Source: Haloferax profundi (GTDB taxonomy: Archaea; Halobacteriota; Halobacteria; Halobacteriales; Haloferacaceae). From it: DNA of 52,983 bases. The notes beneath the pieces are model-generated. The model was not told the DNA's origin. It ran no database searches and saw only the letters and a program-made list of their open reading frames with translations. The stretch covers positions 1 to 52,983 of the forward strand of contig NZ_LOPV01000429.1 of the NCBI RefSeq assembly GCF_001469865.1. Reading direction: 5' to 3'. Positions within the stretch are counted from its first letter, which is position 1. Every line of letters starts with the position of its first letter. The position numbers and the translations under genes are program-made. This document shows, piece after piece, positions 1-8,136 of this stretch.

Positions 1-1
1 C

Positions 2-2323
2 GGCGAGAGCCTCGTCGCCGCCGTCCCGACAGCGAGTGGAAAGACACTCATCGCCGAACTCGCGATGCTGTCGAGCGTCGCCCGCGGCGGGAAAGCGCTT
101 TACATCGTCCCGCTCAGAGCGCTCGCCTCGGAGAAGAAAGCCGAGTTCGAACGCTGGGAGGAGTACGGCATCGACGTGGGCGTCTCCACGGGGAACTACG
201 AGTCCAGTGGCGAGTGGTTGTCGTCGCGCGACATCATCGTCGCTACCTCCGAGAAGGTGGACTCCCTCGTCCGCAACAACGCGGCGTGGATGGACCAGTT
301 GACCTGCGTCGTCTCCGACGAAGTCCATCTCGTCAACGACCGAAACCGCGGCCCGACGCTCGAAGTCACGCTGGCGAAACTCCGGCGACTCAACCCGAGT
401 CTGCAAGTCGTCGCGCTCTCGGCGACTGTCGGCAACGCGGGCGAAGTCGCCGACTGGTTGGACGCCGAACTCGTCCAGTCCGACTGGCGACCCATCGACC
501 TGAAGATGGGCGTCCACTACGGCAACGCCATCAACTTCGACGACGGGAGTCAACGAGAAGTTCCCGTCGGCCGCGGCGACAGACAGACGCCTGCACTCGT
601 CGCCGACGCCCTCGATGGCGACGACGCCGACGACCAGGGGTCGTCGCTCGTCTTCGTCAACTCGCGGCGGAACGCCGAGTCCGCGGCGCGGCGGATGGCC
701 GACGTGACAGAGCAGTACATCACGGGCGACGAACGCGGTGAACTCGCGGAACTCGCGGCCGAGATACGCGACATCTCGGACACCGAAACGTCGGAAGACC
801 TCGCAAAAGTCGTCGCCAAAGGCGCGGCGTTCCACCACGCTGGCCTCGCGTCGGAACACCGAACCCTCGTCGAGGACGCGTTCCGCGACAGACTCATCAA
901 GTGCATCTGCGCGACGCCCACGCTCGCCGCCGGCGTCAACACCCCGAGTCGCCGCGTCGTCGTCCGCGACTGGCAACGCTACGACGGTGACTACGGCGGC
1001 ATGAAACCGCTCGACGTGCTCGAAGTCCATCAGATGATGGGCCGCGCGGGTCGCCCCGGACTCGACCCCTACGGCGAAGCGGTCCTCCTCGCCAAAGACG
1101 CGGACTCCCGGGACGAACTGTTCGAGCGGTACATCTGGGCCGACGCGGAAGACGTGCACTCGAAACTCGCGGCCGAACCCGCCCTTCGGACGCACCTGCT
1201 CGCAACCATCGCGTCTGGGTTCGCCCACACCCGCGAGGGCCTCCTCGACTTCCTCGACCAGACGCTCTACGCGACGCAGACCGACGACCCCGAGCGGTTA
1301 GCACAGGTGACAGACCGCGTCCTCGACTACCTCGAAATCAACGGGTTCGTCGAATTTGAGGGTGAGACAATCAAGGCAACCCCGGTCGGCCACACCGTCT
1401 CGCGCCTCTACCTCGACCCGATGAGCGCCGCCGAGATTATCGACGGCCTCGAATGGGCGGCGAAACATCGGTCGGAGAAACTTCGCGCACTCGAAGGCGA
1501 GACGAATCCCAAACGACAACGAGAGTCCGACGCCACCGCAGGATTCCAGAAGGCCAGCGAGATGGTCACTGCCGGCGGAGACGGCGAGAACGACGGGTCG
1601 GACGACGAGTTCGAATCGGACCGCACGTATCCGACGCCGCTCGGCCTCTACCACCTCGTCTGCCGGACGCCGGACATGTACCAACTGTACCTGAAATCGG
1701 GCGACAGAGAGACCTACACCGAACTGTGCTACGAGCGCGAACCCGAATTCCTCGGCCGCGTCCCCTCGGAGTACGAGGACGTCGCCTTCGAAGACTGGCT
1801 CTCGGCGCTCAAGACGGCGCGACTCCTCGAAGACTGGGTCAGCGAGACCGACGAGGACAGAGTCACGGAGCGGTACGGCGTCGGCCCCGGCGACATCCGC
1901 GGGAAAGTCGAGACGGCAGAGTGGTTGCTCGGTGCCGCCGAACGACTCGCCAGCGAACTCGACCTCGACGCCGTCTACGCGGTGCGTGAGGCCAAGAAAC
2001 GCGTCGAGTACGGTGTCCGCGAGGAACTGCTCGACCTCGCTGGGGTCCGCGGCGTCGGTCGAAAACGTGCCCGGCGACTGTTCGAAGCAGGTGTCGAAAC
2101 GCGCGCCGACCTCAGAGAGGCGGACAAGTCGCGCATCCTCGCCGCACTCCGCGGACGACGAAAGACTGCCGAGAACATTCTCGAAGCGGCAGGTCGAAAG
2201 GACCCCTCGATGGACGACGTCGACGAGTCAGACGCGCCGGACGACGCCGTCCCCGACGACACTGGATTCGAAACGGCGAAAGACAGGGCCGACCAACAGG
2301 CGAGTCTGGGTGATTTCGAATGA
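2..2323 (+). CDS. hel308: ATP-dependent DNA helicase Hel308 (5' end missing)
   Basis: A superfamily 2, Ski2-like 3'-to-5' DNA helicase that acts at stalled replication forks. The frame is open from base 2 and enters just before Walker A (PTASGKT, bases 26-46). I infer that roughly the first 45 residues lie outside the window. The DEVH box is at 317-328 and the QMMGRAGR motif VI at 1031-1054. A winged helix, a ratchet domain and a C-terminal helix-hairpin-helix region ([17 protein letters not shown]) follow, as is usual for the family. The extreme C-terminus is acidic and ends in QASLGDFE, which fits a PCNA-interacting peptide (QxxLxxF). The stop overlaps the start of cgi121 (ATGA), so the two genes are probably co-transcribed. 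Family identity is secure from the motifs and domain order. Confidence 0.96.
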   Translation, partial: GESLVAAVPTASGKTLIAELAMLSSVARGGKALYIVPLRALASEKKAEFERWEEYGIDVGVSTGNYESSGEWLSSRDIIVATSEKVDSLVRNNAAWMDQLTCVVSDEVHLVNDRNRGPTLEVTLAKLRRLNPSLQVVALSATVGNAGEVADWLDAELVQSDWRPIDLKMGVHYGNAINFDDGSQREVPVGRGDRQTPALVADALDGDDADDQGSSLVFVNSRRNAESAARRMADVTEQYITGDERGELAELAAEIRDISDTETSEDLAKVVAKGAAFHHAGLASEHRTLVEDAFRDRLIKCICATPTLAAGVNTPSRRVVVRDWQRYDGDYGGMKPLDVLEVHQMMGRAGRPGLDPYGEAVLLAKDADSRDELFERYIWADAEDVHSKLAAEPALRTHLLATIASGFAHTREGLLDFLDQTLYATQTDDPERLAQVTDRVLDYLEINGFVEFEGETIKATPVGHTVSRLYLDPMSAAEIIDGLEWAAKHRSEKLRALEGETNPKRQRESDATAGFQKASEMVTAGGDGENDGSDDEFESDRTYPTPLGLYHLVCRTPDMYQLYLKSGDRETYTELCYEREPEFLGRVPSEYEDVAFEDWLSALKTARLLEDWVSETDEDRVTERYGVGPGDIRGKVETAEWLLGAAERLASELDLDAVYAVREAKKRVEYGVREELLDLAGVRGVGRKRARRLFEAGVETRADLREADKSRILAALRGRRKTAENILEAAGRKDPSMDDVDESDAPDDAVPDDTGFETAKDRADQQASLGDFE

Positions 2324-2814
2324 GAGTCCTCGAAGCAGAAGCGACCGTCTCGGACCTCGACGCGTTCATCGCCACCGTCGGCGACATCTCGGACGACACG
2401 GGCGCGACGATTCAAGCGTTCGACGCCCGGTTCGTCGTCGGCCGCGACCACCTCGAACGGGCGGTCGAACTCGCCGACCGTGCCATCGCTCGCGGGAACG
2501 AAATCGCTCGTGACCGCGCCGTCGAGTTCATCCTCTACGCCAGCGGTCGCCGGCAAATCAACCGCGCGTTCGAGATGGGCGTCTCCGAGGGGACGCTCCC
2601 TGTCGTGATTGTCGTCGACGGCGGCGACGAAGGAGCGGCAGAGACGGCGCTGTTCGACCGTCTGGACCTCGAACAGGCAGAGACGCTCGACGACTACGAC
2701 CGAGACCAAGTCTGTGACTTCTTCGACATCGGCGCGGCCGAAATCACCGCCGCCGACGGGGACATCCCAGCACTCGTCCAAGAACGCGTCGCACTCCTCA
2801 CGGTCGACCGCTGA
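2320..2814 (+). CDS. cgi121: KEOPS complex subunit Cgi121
   Basis: A 164-residue Cgi121 homologue. In the KEOPS complex Cgi121 binds Bud32 and helps present tRNA for N6-threonylcarbamoyl modification of A37; this is family knowledge. Features typical of the family are the motif with [14 protein letters not shown] near residues 67-80 and the Rossmann-like [11 protein letters not shown] segment. The start ATG overlaps the hel308 stop by four bases, which indicates translational coupling. Pairing of hel308 with cgi121 is, as I remember it, common in haloarchaea. No separate promoter is needed or seen. Confidence is high because length, context and the conserved arginine-rich helix agree. Confidence 0.93.
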   Translation: MRVLEAEATVSDLDAFIATVGDISDDTGATIQAFDARFVVGRDHLERAVELADRAIARGNEIARDRAVEFILYASGRRQINRAFEMGVSEGTLPVVIVVDGGDEGAAETALFDRLDLEQAETLDDYDRDQVCDFFDIGAAEITAADGDIPALVQERVALLTVDR

Positions 2815-2866
2815 CGCCGATTTGTAAAGGTCATCTCGACACCGATTCGACCGCTGTCGTGCGATT

Positions 2867-2933
2867 GTTCCACACGAAACGAACCCCTTTGGATTTTGAA
2901 AGCTACCCCTTCGTTTCAAGTGGAGACGAGGGG
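2867..2933. other. Two ORB-like (Orc1/Cdc6 binding) sites, opposite orientation
   Basis: Site one (2867-2887, plus) reads GTTCCACACGAAACGAA followed by CCCC instead of the usual GGGG. Site two (2905-2926, read on minus) matches the best origin ORB of this window (13310-13331) at 19 of 22 positions by hand alignment. Site two extends into a dyad, with CCCCTTCGT at 2906-2914 and ACGAGGGG at 2926-2933. The spot is intergenic between cgi121 and tRNA-Gln, about 10 kb from the core origin. Binding by Orc1 is inferred, not shown. Confidence 0.5.
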
Positions 2934-2971
2934 CGCGGAACCCCTGAGAGTGGATGTGAGAAACGGGAAGA

Positions 2972-2993
2972 ATAGTCCCACCAGGATTCGAAC
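2972..2993 (-). repeat. Duplicated 3' end of tRNA-Gln
   Basis: Twenty-two bases (2972-2993) are an exact direct copy of 3035-3056, which is the T-loop, 3' T-stem and acceptor end of tRNA-Gln plus one base. The two copies start 63 bases apart. The T-stem 5' half is not conserved in the extra copy, so it is not a tRNA. A perfect six-pair hairpin (CGGGAG/CTCCCG, 2997-3012) lies between the copies. This looks like a tRNA-end attachment-site scar or a local duplication. Confidence 0.8.
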
Positions 2994-3035
2994 TTCCGGG
3001 AGTCGCCTCCCGACGTTCGAATCGCGAGACCAGTA

Positions 3036-3108
3036 TAGTCCCACCAGGATTCGAACCTGGGTCGTTGCCCCCAGAAGGCAACAGGATTGGCCACTACCCC
3101 ATGGGACT
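3036..3108 (-). tRNA. tRNA-Gln (anticodon CTG)
   Basis: A 73-nucleotide cloverleaf is readable on the minus strand. The acceptor pairs AGTCCCA (3102-3108 complement) with TGGGACT, and the discriminator base is A. The anticodon stem is TTGCC/GGCAA around loop TTCTGGG, which gives anticodon CTG at 3072-3074 for codon CAG. The T arm is CCAGG-TTCGAAT-CCTGG. No intron is present and CCA is not encoded, both normal for archaeal genes of this kind. The direct copy of its 3' end lies just downstream. Confidence 0.95.
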
Positions 3109-3240
3109 TCGCATCACTTCGTACTTCACGAGTATTTGTAAACGTTGCGTGTCGGGGTTTCAATGCCAACTACTCACACACTGTCGGATAGACGTGCATA
3201 AACCGCCACCTATTTGCCCTCGTTCTATCCATTGTCGTGT

Positions 3241-3813
3241 ATGTACGTCGGACGATTCGTCGTCGTCGGTCCCGGAATCGGTGCCTACCGCGTCTCCTCT
3301 CGGTCCTTCCCGAATCGACAGGTCGTCGAGCGGGACGGTACCCTGACCGTCGGGCCGACGCCCGACGCCCCGGAGACTGACAACCCCTACATCGCCTACA
3401 ACTGCGTCCGCGAAGGTGGCGACTACGTCGTCGTCGGCAACGGGTCGCAGGTCGACCCCATCGCAGAGAAACTCGACATGGGCTACACGCCCCGCGACGC
3501 CCTCGCGGAGATTCTCCTCGCACTCGACTACGAGAAAGACGACTACAACACGCCGCGTATCGCCGGCGTCGTCGGCGCAGACGAAGCCTACATCGGCATC
3601 GTCCGCAAGGACGCCCTCGTCGTCGAGGAAGTCGACGAACCCACACTCGTCGCAACCTACGAAGAAGACGACCCCCGAGCGTTCGACCTGACGGCCGAGA
3701 ACGCTGTCGACGCCGCCCGCGAACTCTACGACCACGAGTTCGAACACGCCGTCTGTGCCGCAGCGGCGACCGTCGGCGATTCGGTGGAAACGGCCTTCTA
3801 CAACGGCGAGTAA
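3241..3813 (+). CDS. purO: Archaeal IMP cyclohydrolase PurO
   Basis: A 190-residue protein of the archaeal PurO family, which closes the ring of FAICAR to IMP in the last step of purine synthesis. The N-terminus begins with a glycine-rich VVGPGIG stretch and the first strand [20 protein letters not shown] and a C-terminal region with [11 protein letters not shown] follow. I chose the ATG at 3241 rather than an in-frame ATG 27 bases upstream, because the conserved domain starts at MYVGRF and weak A/T-rich boxes (CATAAA near 3197, TATTTG at 3211) precede it. It is monocistronic and followed by the metallophosphoesterase gene in the same direction with its own promoter. Confidence 0.9.
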   Translation: MYVGRFVVVGPGIGAYRVSSRSFPNRQVVERDGTLTVGPTPDAPETDNPYIAYNCVREGGDYVVVGNGSQVDPIAEKLDMGYTPRDALAEILLALDYEKDDYNTPRIAGVVGADEAYIGIVRKDALVVEEVDEPTLVATYEEDDPRAFDLTAENAVDAARELYDHEFEHAVCAAAATVGDSVETAFYNGE

Positions 3814-3851
3814 GAGAGTCAGCGAACGACCGGCTTTCAGCCCGGCCACCA

Positions 3852-3860
3852 CCTTTTCAA
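3852..3860 (+). promoter_or_regulatory. TATA-like box of the phosphoesterase gene
   Basis: CCTTTTCAA lies about 27 bases before the ATG at 3883, the spacing expected for a leaderless haloarchaeal transcript. Confidence 0.5.
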
Positions 3861-3882
3861 TCACGCGACCGTACTGGTAGCT

Positions 3883-4542
3883 ATGCGTCTGGGCGTCATT
3901 TCGGACGTGCACGGGAACCTGCCAGCACTCGACGCTGTTCTGTCGGACATGCCACCCGTCGAGCACGTCGTCTGTGCCGGCGACGTGGTCGGATACAATC
4001 CGTGGCCCGACGAGTGCGTAACCGAACTCGCGGAGCGTTCGGTCCCAACCGTCTCGGGGAATCACGACCGAGCGGTGACCGCTGGGACCGGCTTTCGGTT
4101 CAACAGTCTGGCCGCTGCAGGGGTCGACTTCGCCCGGGACGAACTCTCGCCGGAATCACTCGACTGGCTGACGTCGCTGCCGAAGACCCAGACTGTCTTC
4201 GACGGACACGTCAAACTCGTCCACGGCCACCCCAACGACCCTGACCGCTACACGTACCCCGACGATTTCTCCCCCAGTCTCCTCTCGGGTGAAGACCTCC
4301 TCGTCATGGGACACACTCACGTCCAGGGTCACGCCGTCTACGACGACGGCATCGTCCTCAACCCCGGGAGCGTCGGCCAACCCCGCGACGGCGACCCGCG
4401 GGCGGCCTACGCCGTCGTGGACCTCGACGCGATGGCCGTGGACGAACACCGCGTCGGGTACGATATCGACCGCGTGGCCGAACGCGTCACCGAGGTCGGA
4501 CTGCCGGAACGAATCGCCACCCGACTCTACGAGGGCCGGTGA
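3883..4542 (+). CDS. Metallophosphoesterase, YfcE/MJ0936-type
   Basis: A 219-residue calcineurin-like phosphoesterase. All metal-binding motifs are visible in order: DVHGN (residues 8-12), GDVVGYNPWP (about 33-42), GNHD (about 59-62), HGHP (about 111-114) and GHTHVQ (about 142-147). The GYNP version of motif two is typical of small phosphodiesterases that hydrolyse bis-pNPP in vitro; the natural substrate is not known. No membrane segment or signal peptide is seen, so it should be cytoplasmic. It is convergent with tnaA, whose stop lies 71 bases downstream. The family is certain, the substrate is not. Confidence 0.92.
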   Translation: MRLGVISDVHGNLPALDAVLSDMPPVEHVVCAGDVVGYNPWPDECVTELAERSVPTVSGNHDRAVTAGTGFRFNSLAAAGVDFARDELSPESLDWLTSLPKTQTVFDGHVKLVHGHPNDPDRYTYPDDFSPSLLSGEDLLVMGHTHVQGHAVYDDGIVLNPGSVGQPRDGDPRAAYAVVDLDAMAVDEHRVGYDIDRVAERVTEVGLPERIATRLYEGR

Positions 4543-4613
4543 GCAGAACCGACGAATTCGAGACGAAGACGACGCGAAAACAGCGGTCGGCGTCGAACAG
4601 CGGTCGCCGTCGC

Positions 4614-5960
4614 TTAGTTCGAGACGGGTTCGAGTTTCGCCGAGAAGTGCCGGAGTTCCTTCATCGGCGGTTCCTCGACGATTTCGAGGCCGTGGTACTC
4701 CTCGGCCGTCTCCACCACCTTCGCCGCCGTCTCGGCGATGTGTTCGAGGTGTTCGTAACTGTAGGTCCGCCGCGGGAGAGCGAGACGGACGACGTCCGGG
4801 CGGTCGGTTCCGGGGAACGCGAATCCGCCGAGTTCGACGCCGCGGACGCCGCCTTCACGGTAGAGCGCACAGACGAGTTCCTGCCCCGGGAACTGGTCTT
4901 TCGGGATGTGCGGGAATATCTCGCCGGCGTCGAGGTAGACGGCGTGGCCACCCGTCGGGAGGTAGACAGGGACACCTTCTTCGGAGAGTAAGTCGCCGAG
5001 GTCGGCCACCTGTTCGACTCTGTCGCTGACGTACGGCGGCGAGACTGCTTCGCGCAGGCCGACGGCCATCGCCTCGATGTCGCGACCCGAGAGACCACCG
5101 TAGGTTGGGAACCCTTCGAAGAGAATCGCGCGCTGTTTGGCGTGTTCGAAGATGGTCTCGTCGCGCATGGCGGTGAACCCGCCGATGTTGACGAGGGCGT
5201 CTTTCTTGCCGGACATGGTGATTGCGTCGGCGTGGGCGAACTGTTCGCGAGCAATCTCTGCGACCGACTGGTCTTCGTACCCCGCTTCGTGTTCCTTGAT
5301 GAAGTGGGCGTTCTCGGCGAACCGACAGGCGTCGATGACGAACAGGGCGTCGATGTCGCGGGCGAACTCGGCCACAGCGCGGATGTTCGCCATCGAGACG
5401 GGTTGGCCGGCGACGGAGTTGTTCGTAATCGTCTGGACGACGACCGGAATCGCGTCTGCGCCGACTTCCTCGACGAGGGCGTACCCCGCGTCGATGTCGA
5501 AGTTCCCCTTGAACTTCTCGTTCGAATTGGGGTCACGGGCGGCGGGCGACGGACAATCGACGGGTTCGGCACCCTGATTGACGACGTGTGCCCGCGTCGT
5601 GTCGAAGTGGGAGTTGTTCGGAACCACGTCGCCTTCTTCGAGAAGGACACCGTAGAGGACGTTCTCGGCACCGCGACCCTGGTGGGTCGGGATGACGTAC
5701 TCGAATCCCATCACGTCGCGGACGGACTCGGCGAGTCGCGCGAACGATTCGCTGCCGGCGTACGCTTCGTCGCCGCGAATCATGGCGGCCCACTGCTCGG
5801 CCGACATGGTTCCCGTCCCAGAATCAGTGAGTAAGTCGATGTAGACGTCGCGAGCGTCGAGATTGAATACGTTGTACCCTGCCCGTTCGAGGGCGGCCTC
5901 TCGTTCCTCGCGAGAGGGAAGTTCGATGGGTTCGACCATCTTTGCTTTGTACGAGCGCAT
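4614..5960 (-). CDS. tnaA: Tryptophanase (tryptophan indole-lyase)
   Basis: A 448-residue PLP enzyme of the beta-eliminating lyase family that splits tryptophan into indole, pyruvate and ammonia. The family signatures are YVIPTHQGRGAENVLYG, the aspartate-containing FVIDACRFAENAHFI, and the PLP lysine region MSGKKDALVNIGG (lysines about residues 252-253). An upstream in-frame ATG would add 31 residues, but I chose the ATG at 5960 because a TATA box (CCTATACG, 5991-5998) lies about 34 bases before it and conserved sequence begins soon after. In H. volcanii the tnaA promoter is known to be induced by tryptophan; whether that holds here is inference. It is transcribed away from the origin. Confidence 0.95.
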   Translation of the reverse strand: MRSYKAKMVEPIELPSREEREAALERAGYNVFNLDARDVYIDLLTDSGTGTMSAEQWAAMIRGDEAYAGSESFARLAESVRDVMGFEYVIPTHQGRGAENVLYGVLLEEGDVVPNNSHFDTTRAHVVNQGAEPVDCPSPAARDPNSNEKFKGNFDIDAGYALVEEVGADAIPVVVQTITNNSVAGQPVSMANIRAVAEFARDIDALFVIDACRFAENAHFIKEHEAGYEDQSVAEIAREQFAHADAITMSGKKDALVNIGGFTAMRDETIFEHAKQRAILFEGFPTYGGLSGRDIEAMAVGLREAVSPPYVSDRVEQVADLGDLLSEEGVPVYLPTGGHAVYLDAGEIFPHIPKDQFPGQELVCALYREGGVRGVELGGFAFPGTDRPDVVRLALPRRTYSYEHLEHIAETAAKVVETAEEYHGLEIVEEPPMKELRHFSAKLEPVSN

Positions 5961-5990
5961 ACCCGACACACGCCTGCGAATGTGAAGAAT

Positions 5991-5998
5991 CGTATAGG
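5991..5998 (-). promoter_or_regulatory. tnaA promoter, TATA box
   Basis: On the minus strand CCTATACG sits about 34 bases upstream of the tnaA start, so the leader would be only a few bases long. The equivalent H. volcanii promoter is tryptophan-responsive; I cannot identify the operator in the sequence. Confidence 0.55.
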
Positions 5999-6247
5999 CG
6001 GAAAAACGAGGGACTGCGCGCGTTTCTCGGCGTTCGTGGACGAGAGTGTACATCGGTGTGGACGCCGCTGTGAGCGCCGTCAGCGAACCACCTGTCGCCC
6101 AAGAAGTGTAACAGATATCGCTCAGGATGTCACCTATCGCGCACCCGTGGTCGTGCCTCCACGGCGACAGGTCGACAAAAGTACCCGGTGGAACGCCACC
6201 GGTCGACCGTCCAGACGGAGACGTCCGGACGGTGCAGCACTACGGCG

Positions 6248-7426
6248 TTAGAATTCCTGCTGGATGATTTTGAGTGTGTCTTCGCGGTCGTCCCACGCGA
6301 CGAAGACAGCGACGGACGTCGCAGACGTGATGACGTCGTGGATGTTGATGCCGGCGTCGGCGAGGGGTTGGACGATGTCGAGGATGACGCCCGGTCGGTT
6401 CGGGAGTTCGCCGCCGGTGACGCGAATGACGGCGATGTCGTCTTCGACGGTGACCGACGAGAGTGCGTCGTCGGAGACGACCCGGTCGTGGAGGACTGCT
6501 TCCGCCTGATTGGCGTCGTCTTCGAGGACGTAGAACGTGATAGAGTCCATGCCGGAGGCGACCGAATCGACGTTGATTTCCTCGTCACGGAGGGCGACAG
6601 AGAGGTCCGCGAGGATTCCCGGTCGGTTGCGAATCGCCCGGCCCGCGACGGTGAGACAGGCCAGCGGTTCTTCCTGCATGTCGATGAGGTTGTGGAACTC
6701 GCCTTCGATGAGCGTCCCGCCGGTGAGCAGGTCACCGTGTTGGTAGTGGACGACGCGAACGTCGAGTGCTTCGTCCTTGTAGGAGAGCGCAGAGGGTGCG
6801 ACGACTTCGGCACCACGGAACGAGAGGTTCCGGAGTTCGTCGACGGTGATGCGGCCGACGTTCCGCGCGCCCTCGACGACGCGCGGGTCCCCGGTCATGA
6901 CGCCTTCGACGTCGGTCACGATGACGACTTCGTCGGCGTCCATGTACTTCCCGAGCATGACGGCGGTGGTGTCAGACCCGCCACGGCCGAGCGTCGTAAT
7001 CTCGCCGGCGTGGTTCTGTGCGAGGAACCCCGTGATGACCGGGACGACGCCGTCTAACTCCTCGGCGAGTTCGGCGGCGCGTCGCTGGGTCTCTTCGACG
7101 TCGACTTCGCCGAGGTCGTTCGTGATGACCGGCCAGTCGTCGGCGCCGGGTTCGACGAACAGGGCGTCGACCCCGCGGGCGGCGAGGGCCGCTTTCAGCA
7201 TCCGGACACTCGTCCGTTCGCCCATCGAGACGATTTCGGCCCGGTCTCTATCGTCTGCGTCGAACTGAATCTCGTCGAGCAGGTCGTCGGTCGTCGACCC
7301 CATCGCGGAGGCGACGACGGCTATCTCGTGTCCTTTCTCGACCGCTGCCGCGATGGAATCTGCGGCGCGGTTGATTCGGTCACCACTCCCGAGAGAGGTG
7401 CCACCGAACTTCGCGACTACGCGCAT
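6248..7426 (-). CDS. lysC: Aspartate kinase with ACT domains
   Basis: A 392-residue aspartokinase, the first step of the aspartate family pathway (threonine, methionine and, where present, lysine or diaminopimelate). The kinase signature KFGGTSLGSG is at residues 6-15, the nucleotide-binding GRGGSDTTA near 168-176, and two ACT regulatory repeats fill the C-terminal third (LTVAGRAIRNRPGILADL and IRVTGGELPNRPGVILDI). A Shine-Dalgarno-like GGAGG (complement of 7432-7436) sits just before the ATG. A TATA-like GTTATACG near 7491-7501 implies a leader of about 40 bases. Feedback control through the ACT repeats is expected from the family. It faces away from the origin. Confidence 0.95.
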   Translation of the reverse strand: MRVVAKFGGTSLGSGDRINRAADSIAAAVEKGHEIAVVASAMGSTTDDLLDEIQFDADDRDRAEIVSMGERTSVRMLKAALAARGVDALFVEPGADDWPVITNDLGEVDVEETQRRAAELAEELDGVVPVITGFLAQNHAGEITTLGRGGSDTTAVMLGKYMDADEVVIVTDVEGVMTGDPRVVEGARNVGRITVDELRNLSFRGAEVVAPSALSYKDEALDVRVVHYQHGDLLTGGTLIEGEFHNLIDMQEEPLACLTVAGRAIRNRPGILADLSVALRDEEINVDSVASGMDSITFYVLEDDANQAEAVLHDRVVSDDALSSVTVEDDIAVIRVTGGELPNRPGVILDIVQPLADAGINIHDVITSATSVAVFVAWDDREDTLKIIQQEF

Positions 7427-7582
7427 CGTTCCTCCGAATCGTGGTGCTTCGACGCTTGGTGCTCAATCATGCGAGGGGCTAACGCGGGGGGACGTATAAC
7501 TATGTCCTCTTTTTCAACCGTTGCCGACATCCCGAAATACGGTTGCGAGACGGCCCTTATCCCCCGTCTCTCGGTACGGAGG

Positions 7583-7588
7583 TTTATC
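7583..7588 (+). promoter_or_regulatory. TATA box of the GNAT-like gene
   Basis: TTTATC is centred about 27 bases before the ATG at 7612, indicating a leaderless transcript and supporting that start over the longer in-frame ORF. Confidence 0.55.
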
Positions 7589-7611
7589 AACGAAGGAGCG
7601 GAACGTTCACT

Positions 7612-8040
7612 ATGGAAGTCAGAGACGCCGTCGACTCCGACGCCGAAGCGCTCGCCGCCGTCGCGAACGCGCCGAGCAGAGCGATGCGTCGGTTGATACG
7701 CGACCGAACCGTTCGGGTCGCCACGGAGGACGCCGGTTCCGACCCGAACGTGGACGCGCCGGCGGCAGACGAACCGATTCTCGGGTTCGTCGGCTTCGAC
7801 GTGCAGGAGGGCGTCGTCCACGTGACTCGCCTCGACGGCACGGAAGCGGCGGTGTGCCGCCTCCTCGAAGAACCCCTCCGGTTCGCGAGTGCAGAAGGTC
7901 TTCCGGTCGAAGTTCTCGTCGTCGAGTCCGAACCGTCGCTCCGCGAGGCAGTGACGAGCGCCGGGTTCGAACAAGTCGGCAACGGCCCGCGGTTCGACGG
8001 CTATCCGACGGTCCGCTATCGGTACAGCGAGACGGCGTAA
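7612..8040 (+). CDS. GNAT-like acetyltransferase fold protein, function unknown
   Basis: A 142-residue protein that looks like a degenerate GNAT N-acetyltransferase. It has an N-terminal MEVRDAVDSDAEALAAVAN helix-strand pattern, a central strand ILGFVGFDVQEGVVHVTRL, an arginine-poor acetyl-CoA loop region, and the terminal pattern LREAVTSAGFEQVGNGPRF found in many GNAT C-termini. The canonical Q/RxxGxG/A motif is not clear, so catalytic activity is uncertain. The start was chosen from the TATA box and the conserved MEVRDA opening. It is divergent from lysC and convergent with polD1; an ORB-like sequence lies in the gap to polD1. Confidence 0.7.
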   Translation: MEVRDAVDSDAEALAAVANAPSRAMRRLIRDRTVRVATEDAGSDPNVDAPAADEPILGFVGFDVQEGVVHVTRLDGTEAAVCRLLEEPLRFASAEGLPVEVLVVESEPSLREAVTSAGFEQVGNGPRFDGYPTVRYRYSETA

Positions 8041-8059
8041 TCGACCGTCAGAACCGAGT

Positions 8060-8082
8060 GTTCGAGTGGAAGCGAAGGGGTC
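8060..8082 (+). other. ORB-like sequence between the GNAT-like gene and polD1
   Basis: GTTCGAGTGGAAGCGAAGGG and the next G and T match the best origin ORB at about 17 of 22 positions by hand. It lies in the 96-base gap between two convergent genes, so it is unlikely to be a promoter element. It is 5 kb from the origin core. Confidence 0.4.
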
Positions 8083-8136
8083 CAGTCGTCGGTGTCGACG
8101 GACCTGTCGAACTCAGCCCCGACGAGAAAATCCGGG

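Noticed and set aside
2906-2933. Inverted repeat after cgi121 as a simple transcription terminator
   Set aside because: The arms coincide with an ORB match of 19 in 22 and no T-run follows; a binding site explains it better. Both roles cannot be excluded.
2972-3035. A second tRNA gene next to tRNA-Gln
   Set aside because: Only the 3' 22 bases match; there is no acceptor 5' half, D arm or anticodon arm with proper pairing.
6208-6233. GC-rich inverted repeat (CCGTCC and GGACGG) after lysC as a regulatory RNA
   Set aside because: Short arms in GC-rich DNA are frequent by chance; at most a weak transcript end for lysC.
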